Shown: positions 45,543 to 56,590, counted from the first letter of the stretch. The stretch is 64,000 bases of DNA from Porticoccaceae bacterium (GCA_902562425.1 CACETF010000001.1:124001-188000); one strand, 5' to 3'. The notes: generated by a model from the letters alone, not told the origin. Program-made: numbers and translations.

Positions 45543-47561
45543 TTAGGTTACTCGCTGTCCCGGAGAGGCTCCAATGTCAGGTTCAAGTAAATAGATACCG
45601 GTTTCAGAGCTTGCGGCAAGCACCATTCCATGAGAAGTACCAAATCGCATTTTGCGGGGAGCTATATTCGCTATCATCAATGTAAGCCTTCCTTCCAGTT
45701 GCTCAGGGAGATAAGCAGATTTTATGCCTGAAAAGACTTGTCTTTTTTCCGTGCCAATATCTAATATAAGTTTAACTAACTTATCTGCTCCTTGAACTGT
45801 CTCAGCTTTAACGATTTTTGCGATTCGGAGATCCATTTTTTGAAATTCTTCAATTTTGACCTCTTCAACTGCTTTTGGGTTGACCCCGGCCCTGATCTCG
45901 GTTGTTGATGTTTCGTTTAAATCGACATTATTTGATGCAAGCATTGAATTGATTGATTTTTTATCTATTCTTTTGAGCATAGGTGAGAAAGTTTCAATAC
46001 GGTGATTTTTCAGTGGCTTACTTATACCACGCCAATTTAATTCATCATTCAAAAACATCTCACTGGCTTTTGCTGTCCTGGGAAGGATCGGTTTTAGGTA
46101 GATCATTAGTATGCGGAACAAATTGATTCCCAATGAACAGATTTCATGCACCTCTTGCTTTTTTTTCGGATCTTTATTTAATTTCCAAGGCTCTGATACC
46201 GCGATGTATTCATTAATTGAATCTGCCTGGGCCATGATCAACCGAACCGCTCCACTAAAATCTCGATTTTCGTAAAGACTGGCAATCTTATCGGAAACAC
46301 CCGATACCTTTTCAAAAAGTTCAGCATTATGGATCGTTGCAGACAAAATGCCAGCATTATCATTAGTTATAAATTTTGCGCATCTACTGGCAATGTTCAC
46401 CACTTTCCCAATTAGATCACTGTTGACTTTTTGAACAAAATCATCGAGATTTAAATCCACATCATCAATTGAACGAGATAACTTGCTCGCGTAGTAGTAA
46501 CGGAGATATTCGGGATTTAAATGTTCTAAATAGCTTTTTGCATTTATAAATGTACCTCTTGATTTGGACATTTTGAAACCATTTATGGTTACAAAGCCAT
46601 GCACCGCAATTTCGGTCGGTGTGCGGAAACCAGTGCTTTTGAGAATGGCGGGCCAAAATAAAGCGTGGAAGTTGACTATATCTTTACCGATAAAATGATA
46701 GAGCTCTGACGTGCTATCGGGGCTCCAGAAAGCATCGAAATTAATATCTTGTTTTTTGCATAAAGCTTTAAAACTGGCCATATAACCAATTGGCGCATCA
46801 AGCCAAACGTAAAAATATTTATCTGATGTGTCTGGAATTTTAAAGCCAAAATAGGGGGCATCGCGACTTATATCCCAATCTTTAAGACCATCGTTTAGCC
46901 ACTCACGCAACTTATTAGACACCTCTGTTTGTAAATGTCTGTCCAAGGTCCAAGATTTCAAGTAATCAGTGAATTCTGATAGTTTAAAAAAATAGTGTAG
47001 CGATTCTTTGTGAATAGGAGTAGTGCCAGATAGGACTGATATGGGGTTAATTAACTCTGTAGCTTGATATGTTGCACCGCAGGATTCACAATTATCACCA
47101 TACTGATCAAGCGCCTTACACCTGGGACACTGTCCTTTTACATAACGGTCTGCTAAAAAGATTTTTTTCTTCGAATCGTAAGACTGCACGACGGCTCTTT
47201 GAGTGATGTAGCCTCGGTCGACTAAACGTTTGTATATTAAATTGACTAATGTTTTGTTTTCATCAGTATGTGTGGAGTGAAAGTGGTCAACATTAATCAA
47301 GAAATCAGAAAAGTCAGCTTCGTGGGACGCTTGCATTTTCTTTATGTGCTCTTCTGGAGAAATTTTTTGCTCGTCCGCTTTAAGCATTATTGCCGTTCCG
47401 TGCGCATCATCGGCACACACGTAGTAACAATTGTTACCGCGTAATTTTTGGAATCGGGTCCAAATGTCTGTTTGTGTGTACTCAAGTATGTGCCCAAGAT
47501 GCAAAGGGGCATTAGCGTATGGGAGCGCGCTGGTGACAAGTATGTTTCGGACAGCAGACAT
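45543..47561 (-). CDS. metG: Methionyl-tRNA synthetase
   Basis: The 672-residue enzyme charges elongator and initiator tRNA-Met. HIGH-type element HLGHILEY, zinc knuckle C-P-R-C plus C-E-S-C, KMSKS loop [10 protein letters not shown], and a C-terminal tRNA-binding dimerisation domain (about 570-672, starting near [11 protein letters not shown]). ATG 47561 ([19 protein letters not shown]) is the natural start; ATG 47603 adds 14 unrelated residues. It is divergent from mrp, as in Pseudomonas, and upstream of the rsx operon. Confidence 0.97.
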   Translation of the reverse strand: MSAVRNILVTSALPYANAPLHLGHILEYTQTDIWTRFQKLRGNNCYYVCADDAHGTAIMLKADEQKISPEEHIKKMQASHEADFSDFLINVDHFHSTHTDENKTLVNLIYKRLVDRGYITQRAVVQSYDSKKKIFLADRYVKGQCPRCKALDQYGDNCESCGATYQATELINPISVLSGTTPIHKESLHYFFKLSEFTDYLKSWTLDRHLQTEVSNKLREWLNDGLKDWDISRDAPYFGFKIPDTSDKYFYVWLDAPIGYMASFKALCKKQDINFDAFWSPDSTSELYHFIGKDIVNFHALFWPAILKSTGFRTPTEIAVHGFVTINGFKMSKSRGTFINAKSYLEHLNPEYLRYYYASKLSRSIDDVDLNLDDFVQKVNSDLIGKVVNIASRCAKFITNDNAGILSATIHNAELFEKVSGVSDKIASLYENRDFSGAVRLIMAQADSINEYIAVSEPWKLNKDPKKKQEVHEICSLGINLFRILMIYLKPILPRTAKASEMFLNDELNWRGISKPLKNHRIETFSPMLKRIDKKSINSMLASNNVDLNETSTTEIRAGVNPKAVEEVKIEEFQKMDLRIAKIVKAETVQGADKLVKLILDIGTEKRQVFSGIKSAYLPEQLEGRLTLMIANIAPRKMRFGTSHGMVLAASSETGIYLLEPDIGASPGQRVT

Positions 47562-47688
47562 TAAGGTTGATGGCCAAAATAATATATTAAGGGCTTTAAT
47601 CATATATAGTTTGAACTAAATTTTCATTTGTTATTCTTGCGAATATTGTTAGTTTATTAGGGGGAAGTTATGTTTTGCGGGGTGAATT

Positions 47689-48489
47689 TTGATTAATAAT
47701 GTAAAAAGTGTTGTTGCGGTTGCTTCGGGCAAAGGAGGAGTAGGGAAGTCGACAGTTGCAGTTAATTTAGCATTAGGATTATGCCATGGAGGCTACGAGG
47801 TAGGGCTTTTAGATGCGGACGTTTATGGTCCAAGTATTGCAAAGATGCTCAGTGTAAATGAGGGTACACGTCCAGAATCTATTGATGGAAAAAAACTTTC
47901 ACCCATAAAAAGTTTTGGGTTAAGTACCATGTCAATGTCTTACCTTGTAACAGAAACAACTCCAATGGCTTGGAGAGGTCCTATGGCGTCGGGTGCTTTA
48001 AAGCAGATGTTACATTGTACCGACTGGGGAACTCTGGATGTTCTTTTAGTGGATATGCCTCCAGGCACTGGTGATATTCAACTCACGCTCTCGCAACAAA
48101 TAGCTCTTGCAGGTGTGATTATAGTAACAACGCCTCAGGATATAGCTTTGTTGGATGCTAAGCGTGGAATTGAGATGTTTAGTAAAATGCATGTCCCCAT
48201 TCTAGGAGTGGTTGAGAATATGGCAATGCATGAGTGTAAGTTTTGTGGTAAGAGCCAAGAGATTTTCGGGACTGGTGGTGGAACAGCGATTGCCTCGGAG
48301 TACAACACCGTTTTGCTTGGACAATTAGCATTGGATAGGGATATAAGGGAGTATGGTGACCAAGGCATACCAGTGATAGCAGCGGATGCTACAAGCAAAG
48401 CTGCCCTCGCTTACAAAAGCATGGCAGATTCAGTCGGAAGAATTCTTTCCAGCCGACAAGAAAATGAACCGGAGTTGGTTATAGACTAA
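47689..48489 (+). CDS. mrp: Mrp/ApbC P-loop iron-sulfur cluster carrier, short form
   Basis: The 266-residue NTPase has the deviant Walker A SGKGGVGKST near residue 13-22, LLDADVYGPS, DMPPGTGDIQLTL, and the CxxC cluster site CKFCGK. The MIP18-type (DUF59) N-terminal domain present in Pseudomonas ApbC is absent: the frame begins right at the P-loop domain with TTG 47689. An eight-codon ATG frame (47670-47696) with a better ribosome site (GGGGGAAG) overlaps this start and may couple its translation. Confidence 0.93.
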   Translation: MINNVKSVVAVASGKGGVGKSTVAVNLALGLCHGGYEVGLLDADVYGPSIAKMLSVNEGTRPESIDGKKLSPIKSFGLSTMSMSYLVTETTPMAWRGPMASGALKQMLHCTDWGTLDVLLVDMPPGTGDIQLTLSQQIALAGVIIVTTPQDIALLDAKRGIEMFSKMHVPILGVVENMAMHECKFCGKSQEIFGTGGGTAIASEYNTVLLGQLALDRDIREYGDQGIPVIAADATSKAALAYKSMADSVGRILSSRQENEPELVID

Positions 48490-48580
48490 TTTAATAAAAA
48501 GATAAAACTTTCTGCGATCGATGGCTATTCACGTCAGGTATTCTGGCCAAATTGATGGCATGGCGCTTGGAGCAATAATT

Positions 48581-49147
48581 ATGAGTATAAAGTCAGATAG
48601 GTGGATCAGCAAGATGGCCACAGAAATGGGGATGATAGAACCATTTGAAGGAAGGCAAATCAAAGATGTCGCCGGTAATAAAGTTATATCCTACGGAGTA
48701 TCAAGTTACGGATATGATGTTCGCTGTGCTGACGAATTTAAGATTTTCACTAATGTTCATTCCAAAACAGTTGATCCCAAGCATTTTGACTCTGACGCTT
48801 TCGTCGATATCTCTGGTGACTTTTGTGTCATTCCTCCGAATTCCTTTGCATTAGCGAGGACTGTTGAATACTTCAGGATTCCCCGCACAGTGCTCACCAT
48901 TTGCCTTGGAAAATCAACTTATGCTAGATGCGGAATCATTGTGAATGTGACCCCCTTAGAGCCTGAATGGGAAGGGCACGTGACTCTTGAATTTTCAAAT
49001 ACTACCAATCTGCCGGCGAAAATATATGCTAACGAGGGAGTGGCGCAAATGGTGTTCTTTGAATCGGATGATTACTGCGAAATTTCCTATGCGGACCGTA
49101 ATGGAAAGTATCAGAAGCAACGGGGAGTAACACTTCCCAAAGCATAA
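48581..49147 (+). CDS. dcd: dCTP deaminase
   Basis: Dcd deaminates dCTP to dUTP for dTTP synthesis. ATG 48581 ([22 protein letters not shown]) gives 188 residues, the family length; a longer frame from 48521 adds 20 unrelated residues. Conserved motifs are [37 protein letters not shown] (catalytic Glu) and the C-terminal [10 protein letters not shown]. It follows mrp, and dcd-mrp-metG is a conserved neighbourhood. Confidence 0.97.
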   Translation: MSIKSDRWISKMATEMGMIEPFEGRQIKDVAGNKVISYGVSSYGYDVRCADEFKIFTNVHSKTVDPKHFDSDAFVDISGDFCVIPPNSFALARTVEYFRIPRTVLTICLGKSTYARCGIIVNVTPLEPEWEGHVTLEFSNTTNLPAKIYANEGVAQMVFFESDDYCEISYADRNGKYQKQRGVTLPKA

Positions 49148-49166
49148 GTGTTGAATGATTATCTTG

Positions 49167-50012
49167 TCAGGGATTAAGAAGCGCATCCCTTAATTCTAGC
49201 GCCTGCTGCTGTAATTTTTGTGTGTTCTCAGGACCGGTTCGCAATAATTGCTTTTGGATTGGTGATAAGTTTTCAAGATCTGGGTCGGCAAATTGGTAAA
49301 GAACGGACTCCTGTGACAATGCAATTGGTCGCGCTATTATGGGCGTGGATAAAATTTGCTCAATTGATTGCAAGATAATCCCATCCATTTGTCGAGAACT
49401 ATAGCCCATTTCTGCGAAAGCGGCCTCTAATAGTGGCCGAGTGGTGTGAAATATTTCTGCTATTAATTCCATGTCTAAGCCTAATATTACACCAATGGTT
49501 TTGTTGTAACGCTCGTAATTCCCTGCATTTAAGAGAAGCTCATTACCAGTCTTGTGGACGGTAAACTCTCCCTCGGGCGTACTTAAAGGAAAGATTTTAT
49601 TTAATATTACTCCGCGTGACAAACCATCAAAGTAGCTTGCAGCTCTTCGGAAGAGGTCATCTTTAGTGATCCATCGAGTAAAAGAGGAGTCTGACGAAAT
49701 TTTAGTCAAACTATCTCTTAAGAAAGAGTCACTTTCATTTAGTGCTGGCAGAATTACTTGTTCTTCGACCATTACGTCATTTCCCTTGGGATCTAACCTT
49801 GGAGTTAATGGGGGAATTTTCGCTTTGGGAATTATTGGCTCTTTAGGTATTGCTGCCGCGGTTGCATCCGTTTCGCCAGTGTAAACAAGCGAGGAATCCA
49901 TATTTTCGGCTTGGCGGGCAATTAGGGCTAAAGTTGAAACCAAAATGACGATAATAATACACACTAAGATTATGTAGACATTTGATCTTTTTAAAAGATT
50001 GGAATTGTTCAT
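49167..50012 (-). CDS. DUF3014 domain protein with N-terminal anchor
   Basis: The 281-residue protein has one N-terminal membrane helix (about 12-32), a Pro/Lys-rich linker (about 50-85) and a helical domain starting LPALNESDSFLRDSL. That LPxLxxSDxxxR start is what I recall from DUF3014 proteins of Pseudomonas relatives; function is unknown. It overlaps the DUF3108 gene end by four bases, so it belongs to the purM-purN-DUF3108 run. It faces the periplasm by topology. Confidence 0.75.
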   Translation of the reverse strand: MNNSNLLKRSNVYIILVCIIIVILVSTLALIARQAENMDSSLVYTGETDATAAAIPKEPIIPKAKIPPLTPRLDPKGNDVMVEEQVILPALNESDSFLRDSLTKISSDSSFTRWITKDDLFRRAASYFDGLSRGVILNKIFPLSTPEGEFTVHKTGNELLLNAGNYERYNKTIGVILGLDMELIAEIFHTTRPLLEAAFAEMGYSSRQMDGIILQSIEQILSTPIIARPIALSQESVLYQFADPDLENLSPIQKQLLRTGPENTQKLQQQALELRDALLNP

Positions 50013-50746
50013 TTGTCACCCAGATTTTTAGCGATCATTTGCTTACCATTTATTACAGCATTCTGAATTAGCATATAATAGGAGTCATTATTTTCTATTT
50101 GTTCCGATTTTACTAGAAAATATGTCCAGTTTTTTGCGAACCATAAAGTTGTATGACGATTTTTGTTGTCCCGTTTTCTGGATAGAACTATTGTTTCAAT
50201 TGGTCCAAGTGGGGTTTCAATGGTTTCTTCGCCAACTTTCTGATATTTATAAAGTTGTTTTTCCCCACGATTAATAACAACGTATTCAAAAACAACTTGC
50301 CCTTCAACTAAATCGCGCTGCAATTTCAAACGGTGAGTGCTAGTGTCATAAGCATGGGCTGGTACAAAGATTTCCGTAACCTCCCCTTTTTTTTTATATA
50401 CAACTTTATTTTCGTTCCACAAGAACTCTTGCTCCTCGTGACGAATTGCTCCAAAAAAAGAACGTTTATCATTTGAGTATAGGGGTATCGGGTTACCACT
50501 ATTATCAAATTTATACCTCGACAATTGAGATAAAGTGCCAAAAAGAGATGATGCATCTAAAATATCTTCATAGATATTGTTTTTAACAAAAGAGACGGTT
50601 CTTTTCGCTTTGATTGGGATGCCATTATATGTTGCCGTATATTCTGCAATTGATTCGATTACGACCCCGTCTGACGTTTGCACATTACAGAGACTAGGGG
50701 TTGCGGCTAAAAAACTCAGAAGAAGCAGGAATGCTTTTTTTGTCAT
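50009..50746 (-). CDS. DUF3108 periplasmic protein
   Basis: From ATG 50746, with AAGGTG five bases upstream, the protein is 245 residues with a clear signal peptide MTKKAFLLLLSFLAATPSLC. The body is beta-rich and resembles DUF3108 proteins, which follow purMN in Pseudomonas relatives; the YEDILDASSLFGTLSQ and TLWFAKNWTYFLVK segments fit. An upstream ATG at 50779 overlaps the purN stop (ATGA) and is possible. Function is unknown; an envelope role is likely. Confidence 0.8.
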   Translation of the reverse strand: MTKKAFLLLLSFLAATPSLCNVQTSDGVVIESIAEYTATYNGIPIKAKRTVSFVKNNIYEDILDASSLFGTLSQLSRYKFDNSGNPIPLYSNDKRSFFGAIRHEEQEFLWNENKVVYKKKGEVTEIFVPAHAYDTSTHRLKLQRDLVEGQVVFEYVVINRGEKQLYKYQKVGEETIETPLGPIETIVLSRKRDNKNRHTTLWFAKNWTYFLVKSEQIENNDSYYMLIQNAVINGKQMIAKNLGDK

Positions 50747-50775
50747 ATCACACCTTGGGATTAAATTGATTAGTT

Positions 50776-51483
50776 TCATGGGCCAAATCGACCATCGTGT
50801 ATCTGACTAGTTTTCTCGAATTGTTGTCCCATTTTGGGTAGCGGAATGCCATCAAAGATAGCGATTCCATTTTTCAGCGCTAAGCGCTTATCGCAAAACC
50901 ACTGAACTGCCAATGGAAAGATAATGTGTTCCATTTTCAGCACTCTCTTGGCTAATGATTCTGGACTTTCATCAGGACGAATTTTTACTTTTGCTTGCAG
51001 AATGCAAGGCCCATCATCAAGGTTCTCATTGACGAAGTGTACCGTCGCGCCTGCGAAAGAATCGCCAGCCGCTAAAGCTCGTTGATGAGTCCTCAAGCCT
51101 TTGTATTTTGGTAGGAGTGAGGGATGAATGTTAATTACGTTACGGTGGAAGCGGCTCAAGAATATATTGCTCAAAATACTCATAAATCCAGATAAAAGAA
51201 TTAATGTTGGGTTGAATTTTTCCACAGTCTTAGCAAGGGTAAGGTCAAACTCATCGCGATTGTTAAAATAAGCATGATCAAGGGTGATTGCGGGGATGCC
51301 AGCGAGTTTTGCCCTTTCTAGGCCAAATACATTCGCTCGATTACTGATCACAGCGACAATTTCGGCGTTAAATTTTCCTGCATTTCGGGCATCTATTATT
51401 GACTGGAGATTTGTGCCATTCCCCGAAATAAGGATAACGATTCTATTTGTGGCATTATTTTTGCCATATTTATGAACGCTCAA
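50776..51483 (-). CDS. purN: Phosphoribosylglycinamide formyltransferase
   Basis: PurN formylates GAR with 10-formyl-THF in purine synthesis. Motifs are [14 protein letters not shown], the catalytic Asn-His-Asp set in [16 protein letters not shown] (N, H) and [13 protein letters not shown] (D). The start is uncertain: homology begins near [12 protein letters not shown] 51483, just before the purM stop, is preferred; ATG 51522 and TTG 51528 are further upstream. It overlaps the end of purM by 14 bases. Confidence 0.93.
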   Translation of the reverse strand: MSVHKYGKNNATNRIVILISGNGTNLQSIIDARNAGKFNAEIVAVISNRANVFGLERAKLAGIPAITLDHAYFNNRDEFDLTLAKTVEKFNPTLILLSGFMSILSNIFLSRFHRNVINIHPSLLPKYKGLRTHQRALAAGDSFAGATVHFVNENLDDGPCILQAKVKIRPDESPESLAKRVLKMEHIIFPLAVQWFCDKRLALKNGIAIFDGIPLPKMGQQFEKTSQIHDGRFGP

Positions 51484-52519
51484 AACAGACTTTGACCTCT
51501 GATGAATCCATTGTTTCGACATGTCCAATTACAAATGGTTCCTCACCTGATTTTTTGAGTACTGCTAATGCATGGTCGATGTCTCGGGGAGAAACACAAA
51601 TTATCATGCCAATGCCACAATTGAATGTGCGGTACATCTCATGCATGTCAATGTTTCCTTTCTGCTTTATCCATTCAAAAACTTTTGGTATTTCCCAAGA
51701 AGAACTAATTATTTTTGCTTTACTGTTTTGTGGGAGAAACCTCGGTATATTTTCGAGTAGACCTCCACCGGTAATATGAGCGAGGCCATGAATGGGTAAC
51801 TCTTTATGTAGGTTTAGCACTGATTTTACGTAAATTTTAGTTGGTGTCATCAGCAAATCGATAAGAGGTTTGTTGTCAATATCCTCACTGACAACAGCCG
51901 TTTCAAGTTCCTCTAACACTTTCCGAATTAGCGAAAAACCATTAGAATGTGGACCGCTGGATCGGAGTGCGAGGAGAGAATCGCCAGCACTCACTTTGCT
52001 CCCATCTATAATTTTATCTTTCTCAACAACCCCGACGCAAAATCCAGCGAGGTCATAATCAGTTCCTCCGTACATGCCTGGCATTTCTGCTGTTTCTCCT
52101 CCAATTAACGCGCATCCTGAGAGCTTGCAACCATTTGCGATACTCTTGATAACAGATGCTGCGGTTCGTACATTTAACTTTCCTGTTGCGAAGTAATCTA
52201 AAAAAAATAGAGGTTCAGCGCCGGAGCAAATAATGTCGTTAACGCACATTGCCACTAGGTCTACGCCGACGTTTTGGTGCTTGTTATATCTTGTAGCTAG
52301 TTTTAATTTTGTACCAACGCCATCTGCGCTGGATACAAGAACAGGCTGACGATATGAAGTCGGCATTTCGAAAAGCCCTCCAAAACCGCCAAGACCGGAT
52401 ACAACCTCTGGTCTATGTGTCCGTGTTACCGAGTCTTTGATTTCTTCAATGAGTTGTGCCCCTGCATCAATATCGACTCCGGAGCCTTTGTAGCTGAGAG
52501 ATTGGTTCTTATTGTTCAT
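51470..52519 (-). CDS. purM: AIR synthetase (phosphoribosylformylglycinamidine cyclo-ligase)
   Basis: PurM closes FGAM to AIR. The protein is 349 residues. [52 protein letters not shown] and [13 protein letters not shown] are diagnostic. It is first of purM-purN-DUF3108-DUF3014 and divergent from the DUF2066-hda pair, the usual Pseudomonas arrangement. Confidence 0.98.
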   Translation of the reverse strand: MNNKNQSLSYKGSGVDIDAGAQLIEEIKDSVTRTHRPEVVSGLGGFGGLFEMPTSYRQPVLVSSADGVGTKLKLATRYNKHQNVGVDLVAMCVNDIICSGAEPLFFLDYFATGKLNVRTAASVIKSIANGCKLSGCALIGGETAEMPGMYGGTDYDLAGFCVGVVEKDKIIDGSKVSAGDSLLALRSSGPHSNGFSLIRKVLEELETAVVSEDIDNKPLIDLLMTPTKIYVKSVLNLHKELPIHGLAHITGGGLLENIPRFLPQNSKAKIISSSWEIPKVFEWIKQKGNIDMHEMYRTFNCGIGMIICVSPRDIDHALAVLKKSGEEPFVIGHVETMDSSEVKVCFERS

Positions 52520-52616
52520 ATAAACTCATAGTGTTTAAAATACGTTTATTTTAGGGGTAATAACCAAATGTTTCATCAATCTCTGGTATATTAACGTTGT
52601 TAATGTGGAGATTAAT

Positions 52617-53684
52617 TTGAAATCTTTCGCCTACCTCATTTCTTTGTCTTTGACCTTGTTTTTTTGTTCATTAAGCATGGGAGAACAGGTAAATAATCTC
52701 TACAGTACAGAAGTTTTAATTCCCAATCAAAGCCGTCTCGCCAAAGAGCAAGGTTTACGGGATGCTTTACGGAAAGTGGTGGTCAAATTAACGGGGAATA
52801 GCAAGTTGGCTTCAGCAGATGAGCTTGTTGAGGCACTTAATAACCTCGATGATTACATCGAAGTGTGGGGTTACGCGGATGCGCCTGACACAACTTTGAA
52901 CGACCCAGAAAAAATCGGTCTGAAAGTAAGTTTCTCTCCAACCGTTATGGAGAGATTTTTGCGTGTCCAAAAATTTCCGCTTCTACCGTCAAATCGACCT
53001 TTGATGTTGCTTTGGATATTAAGCGACGATCTGGAACTTGGACGTCAATTCGTTAACGCTCAGACTCAGCCCGTCATAGTGAATCTAGTAAAAAACAAGC
53101 TGGATCAGCGAGGTATCCCATTTGTTTTTCCAAATTATGATCTTGAAGACGCATTTGCTCTTCCCATCCAAAACGCTTGGCGACTGGATGCCGAAATTAT
53201 TGCTGAAGCATCCCAAAGATATGGGAGTGATGTTTGGTTAATGCTGCGTTTTTATAAAACATCTACAGGTGAAATTCGAGGCGCATGGCTTTATCAAGCA
53301 GCGGGTGTCAGGAAATTGGGTGACTATCGATCAGCTAACATCTCCGATTTTTTAGATGTGTCATTAAACAAAATTATTGATGAGGTGGCTGATTATTACG
53401 TTTTTATTCCTCAGACGATACAAAATCGTGTATTTTTAACAATCGATGGTATTGATTCTTATTCCGAATATAAAGAGTTAATTAGTAATCTTGAGCGGCT
53501 GGAGTTGGTAAAAAACATTCAAATTTCGGAAGTATATGAATCGAGAGTTTCAATTGCTGTTGATGTCGAGGATGAAGTTCACAGACTGTACAGGTCTCTA
53601 TTAAGGAGCGGCGCATTTCTCCCAGTTGTTTCTGAACAATCTTTTGATTCTGGTGAAATCGCGCTTCGTTGGGTAAAAAAGTGA
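52617..53684 (+). CDS. DUF2066 periplasmic protein
   Basis: From TTG 52617 (GGAG at 52607-52610, six-base spacing) the protein is 355 residues with signal peptide MKSFAYLISLSLTLFFCSLS. A GTG at 52605 overlaps the ribosome site and is unlikely. The start of the mature part (QGLRDALRKVVVKLTGN) is the DUF2066 signature. Such genes sit between purM and hda in many gammaproteobacteria; function is unknown. The stop overlaps hda by four bases. Confidence 0.82.
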   Translation: MKSFAYLISLSLTLFFCSLSMGEQVNNLYSTEVLIPNQSRLAKEQGLRDALRKVVVKLTGNSKLASADELVEALNNLDDYIEVWGYADAPDTTLNDPEKIGLKVSFSPTVMERFLRVQKFPLLPSNRPLMLLWILSDDLELGRQFVNAQTQPVIVNLVKNKLDQRGIPFVFPNYDLEDAFALPIQNAWRLDAEIIAEASQRYGSDVWLMLRFYKTSTGEIRGAWLYQAAGVRKLGDYRSANISDFLDVSLNKIIDEVADYYVFIPQTIQNRVFLTIDGIDSYSEYKELISNLERLELVKNIQISEVYESRVSIAVDVEDEVHRLYRSLLRSGAFLPVVSEQSFDSGEIALRWVKK

Positions 53685-54358
53685 GTCAGCTCAGCTTGGC
53701 TGTCACGTTAGATAACGAGGCTACTTTCGAAAATTTTTATGCTCCGTTTGGAACGCTTCAGCATACTGCAATGCAGTGTTTGTCAAAACGATCTGAGCAG
53801 TATATTTTTTTATCGGGTAATGCAGGGTCGGGATTATCTCATTTGCTGCAAGCCGCTTGTAAACTTGAAAGAGATTCAATCTATGTAAATTTTAGACTAT
53901 TGGATGGAAATTCTATAGATAAAATTTTCGACGGCTTGGAACAAATGTCTCTTGTCTGTTTGGATGATATTCATATTATTTTATCAAACCAATACAGGCA
54001 AAAAGCAATTTTCCACTTTTTTAATCGCTGCTCTGAAAACGGAACTCGGTTGGTCTTCGCCTCTCATAAACGACTAAACGCAATAGATATTCGTTTTCCT
54101 GATTTAGTTACTCGGCTGAAGTCAGGAGTGGTATTGCATTTCGAGGATTACAGAGATGATGAACTTCTAAACCTTATAAAATATAGAGCGACGCTGATGG
54201 GATTGAATTTCACGCATGACTGGGCTGTTTACATATTTAACCGCACAAAACGAACAGCTGGAGGCGTGGTAGACGCTCTGAAGAAAATTGATCTTAAGGC
54301 TTTAACTGAAAAGCGACCGATTACACTACCCCTAATTAAGTCTGCACTCGATCTGTGA
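53681..54358 (+). CDS. hda: DnaA regulatory inactivator Hda
   Basis: Hda, with the sliding clamp, stimulates ATP hydrolysis by DnaA to prevent re-initiation. GTG 53681 overlaps the previous stop (GTGA), giving 225 residues; a TTG at 53669 is less likely. The N-terminal clamp-binding motif is QLSLAV. The AAA+ domain has FLSGNAGSGLSHLLQA (Walker A without the Lys of classic P-loops, normal for Hda), LDDIH and a sensor II-type Arg region. Confidence 0.95.
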   Translation: MSQLSLAVTLDNEATFENFYAPFGTLQHTAMQCLSKRSEQYIFLSGNAGSGLSHLLQAACKLERDSIYVNFRLLDGNSIDKIFDGLEQMSLVCLDDIHIILSNQYRQKAIFHFFNRCSENGTRLVFASHKRLNAIDIRFPDLVTRLKSGVVLHFEDYRDDELLNLIKYRATLMGLNFTHDWAVYIFNRTKRTAGGVVDALKKIDLKALTEKRPITLPLIKSALDL

Positions 54359-54375
54359 TCACTTACCAAGCTTCC

Positions 54376-56226
54376 TCAGATAGGGCAGTTATGACAATAA
54401 AGGTAAAGCCCTCGGGGATCATTTAGATCGGAAACCTGTCTTATGTGATCGACAGTCAGGTCCATGGGGGCAACAGCCATTGGATGGGTAAAGACTTGAT
54501 AAAGTGATAAAGCTTTCAATAACTCCAATACATGTGCATTTAAGCTTCTGACGAATTGTTGAAACAGGGTGGTTGGCGATTCTTTAAATTCTATCTCGTA
54601 ATGATCTAATTTTGCTAGCTCTGCAGCAGTTACAGTTGCATCCTTCAAGTCACCCAATTCATCAATTAGTCCGTATTTTAAAGCGTCTTTACCGGTCCAG
54701 ACTTTTCCTTGAGCAATACTTGAAACATGCTCGGACTCAAGGTTGCGTCCACTAGAAACCAAGTTGATGAATTTGTCATAAATGTTATTTACGCTCAGTT
54801 GATAAAGAGCTTTTGCTTGGGATGTCATTGGTTGATCGAGTTGCATAATGGACGCCATTGGCGATGTGTCTGGACCATCTGAGTGAATGCCAAGGGAGGT
54901 AAGGCTACGCGAGAAGTTTGGAATAACACTGTAAACCCCAATAGAACCAGTAAGTGTTGTTGGCATTGCCAAAATCCTATCAGCCTCTGCTGCTATCCAA
55001 TAACCCCCTGAGGCAGCATAGCTTCCCATTGATATGACTACCGGTATTTCTTTTGCCCTCACCGACGCGATAGCATCGCGTATTACCTCTGAGGCAAAGA
55101 CTCCTCCGCCAGGACTGTCGATACGTAGGACTAATGCAGATAAGCTTGGATCATCTCTCGACTGAGTGATAGCCGCTGCTAATGAATCACCACCAATTGT
55201 GCCGGGAGGCTGATGCCCATCCAAGATAGTTCCAACTGCGGTTATCACTACTACTTTCTGTTGAGAATTTGATATTCTTCCAGATTTTGCTGAGTCAATG
55301 TTTTTCAAATAATCATGAAAACCTATGCTATCAGTTTCGCCTTCAGGGCTAGTGATTAAATCTTCTAGATACTGTTTAGTCTCGGTACGAGATAATAATT
55401 GGTCGATCAGGTCTTTTGATTTGGCTAATTGCGCCGCGTCGCCGTGATGAGAATGCAAATGTATGTCCAATCGATTTGAGTAGTCTGATATGGTTCCCGC
55501 GGGCAGTTGTCTCAAGTTTTCAATTTTTTCACAGTAAAACTGCCACAAGGAATCAACGAGTTTTTGACTTTGAGTACGGGTTTCTGATGACATTTTGTTG
55601 GATGTTAATGGCTCTGCAGCGCTTTTGAAGGCGCCCACTCGAAATACATGAACGTCAACTTTTAATGTGTCCAAAGCTTCTCGGAAATAATTCCTGTATG
55701 CTCCATAGCCATATAACTGAACAGACCCAAAAGTATTAAGAATGATTTTATCAGCATGAGCCGCAAGAAAATATTGTTGTTGCGAGTAGTTATCTGCGAA
55801 CGAAATGATTGGTTTTTTGGTTGCCTTGAAGCGCAAGAGCGCATTTCCAATTTCAGTTAATTTGCTTATGCCTCCATTCTCTAAGCTATCTAAACTAAGT
55901 ATTAAATGACTGATCCTATGGTCGTTTGCCGCAATATCGATTGCCCTCACGACGTCTCTTGTGAGAGTTTCTCGACGCTTCATAGCACTTTGGTCAAATA
56001 TCTCTCCCAAAGAATCGATACCTTTTTTTTGATCCACAAGCTTACCTTCCAGCTTGACAATTAGTGCGGCTTGGTTGGGGATCGATATTCCGTGATTTGA
56101 AAATGCGGAAATGCCAAAGTAAATGATAATTATCAACAGTGTCATCCCTAGTAAGGCCCTCACAAAGGTTACAACGCTATTGAAGAAATTGAGAATCCTT
56201 CTAAAAGCTGATTTCTTTCTCGTCAT
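54376..56226 (-). CDS. sppA: Signal peptide peptidase SppA, long 67K type
   Basis: The 616-residue inner-membrane protease degrades cleaved signal peptides. One N-terminal membrane helix (about 20-42) is followed by two tandem SppA domains. The catalytic Ser is in MGSYAASGGYWIAAEAD of the second domain and SPGGGVFASEVIRDAI is conserved; the Lys partner is in the first domain (FRVGAFKSAAEPLTSN). It overlaps the DUF2069 gene end by 26 bases and has its ribosome site (GGAGAG) inside it. Confidence 0.95.
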   Translation of the reverse strand: MTRKKSAFRRILNFFNSVVTFVRALLGMTLLIIIIYFGISAFSNHGISIPNQAALIVKLEGKLVDQKKGIDSLGEIFDQSAMKRRETLTRDVVRAIDIAANDHRISHLILSLDSLENGGISKLTEIGNALLRFKATKKPIISFADNYSQQQYFLAAHADKIILNTFGSVQLYGYGAYRNYFREALDTLKVDVHVFRVGAFKSAAEPLTSNKMSSETRTQSQKLVDSLWQFYCEKIENLRQLPAGTISDYSNRLDIHLHSHHGDAAQLAKSKDLIDQLLSRTETKQYLEDLITSPEGETDSIGFHDYLKNIDSAKSGRISNSQQKVVVITAVGTILDGHQPPGTIGGDSLAAAITQSRDDPSLSALVLRIDSPGGGVFASEVIRDAIASVRAKEIPVVISMGSYAASGGYWIAAEADRILAMPTTLTGSIGVYSVIPNFSRSLTSLGIHSDGPDTSPMASIMQLDQPMTSQAKALYQLSVNNIYDKFINLVSSGRNLESEHVSSIAQGKVWTGKDALKYGLIDELGDLKDATVTAAELAKLDHYEIEFKESPTTLFQQFVRSLNAHVLELLKALSLYQVFTHPMAVAPMDLTVDHIRQVSDLNDPRGLYLYCHNCPI

Positions 56227-56581
56227 GATTCTCTCCGTGTGAAGAATTTATTTTTTGTTTACACCTCGCATGTGTCATTGCAGAAAGGAACAGAAGTATG
56301 ATTATTATAAGTTCGACCAAATCAAGCGGATGAGCATTAGTACCAAAAACTTTATCTGTCGCGATACAAAAATAAAGCAAAGTAACAAAGCACATCCATA
56401 TAAATGTCCTTGTGTTTCCGCGCATGAGACCGCGAGTAAAAATAACTAATGGCAGGGAAAGCAGGCTAAAAATCCATGGCAGATCTTGTACAAGCGCACT
56501 TATGGGAATGATAAGAATTAAGGAGCCAAAGCACCAAAGTGTAGAATGCAGCGATATCGTCATTATACTTGTGGTTTTCAT
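56201..56581 (-). CDS. DUF2069 membrane protein
   Basis: The 126-residue protein has four hydrophobic segments (about 13-30, 33-50, 60-77 and 85-103) and a hydrophilic tail. Small four-helix DUF2069 proteins follow wrbA in Pseudomonas relatives, which is the main reason for the call. Function is unknown. It begins 10 bases after wrbA and overlaps sppA. Confidence 0.78.
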   Translation of the reverse strand: MKTTSIMTISLHSTLWCFGSLILIIPISALVQDLPWIFSLLSLPLVIFTRGLMRGNTRTFIWMCFVTLLYFCIATDKVFGTNAHPLDLVELIIIILLFLSAMTHARCKQKINSSHGENHDEKEISF

Positions 56582-56590
56582 CAGAGAGCG

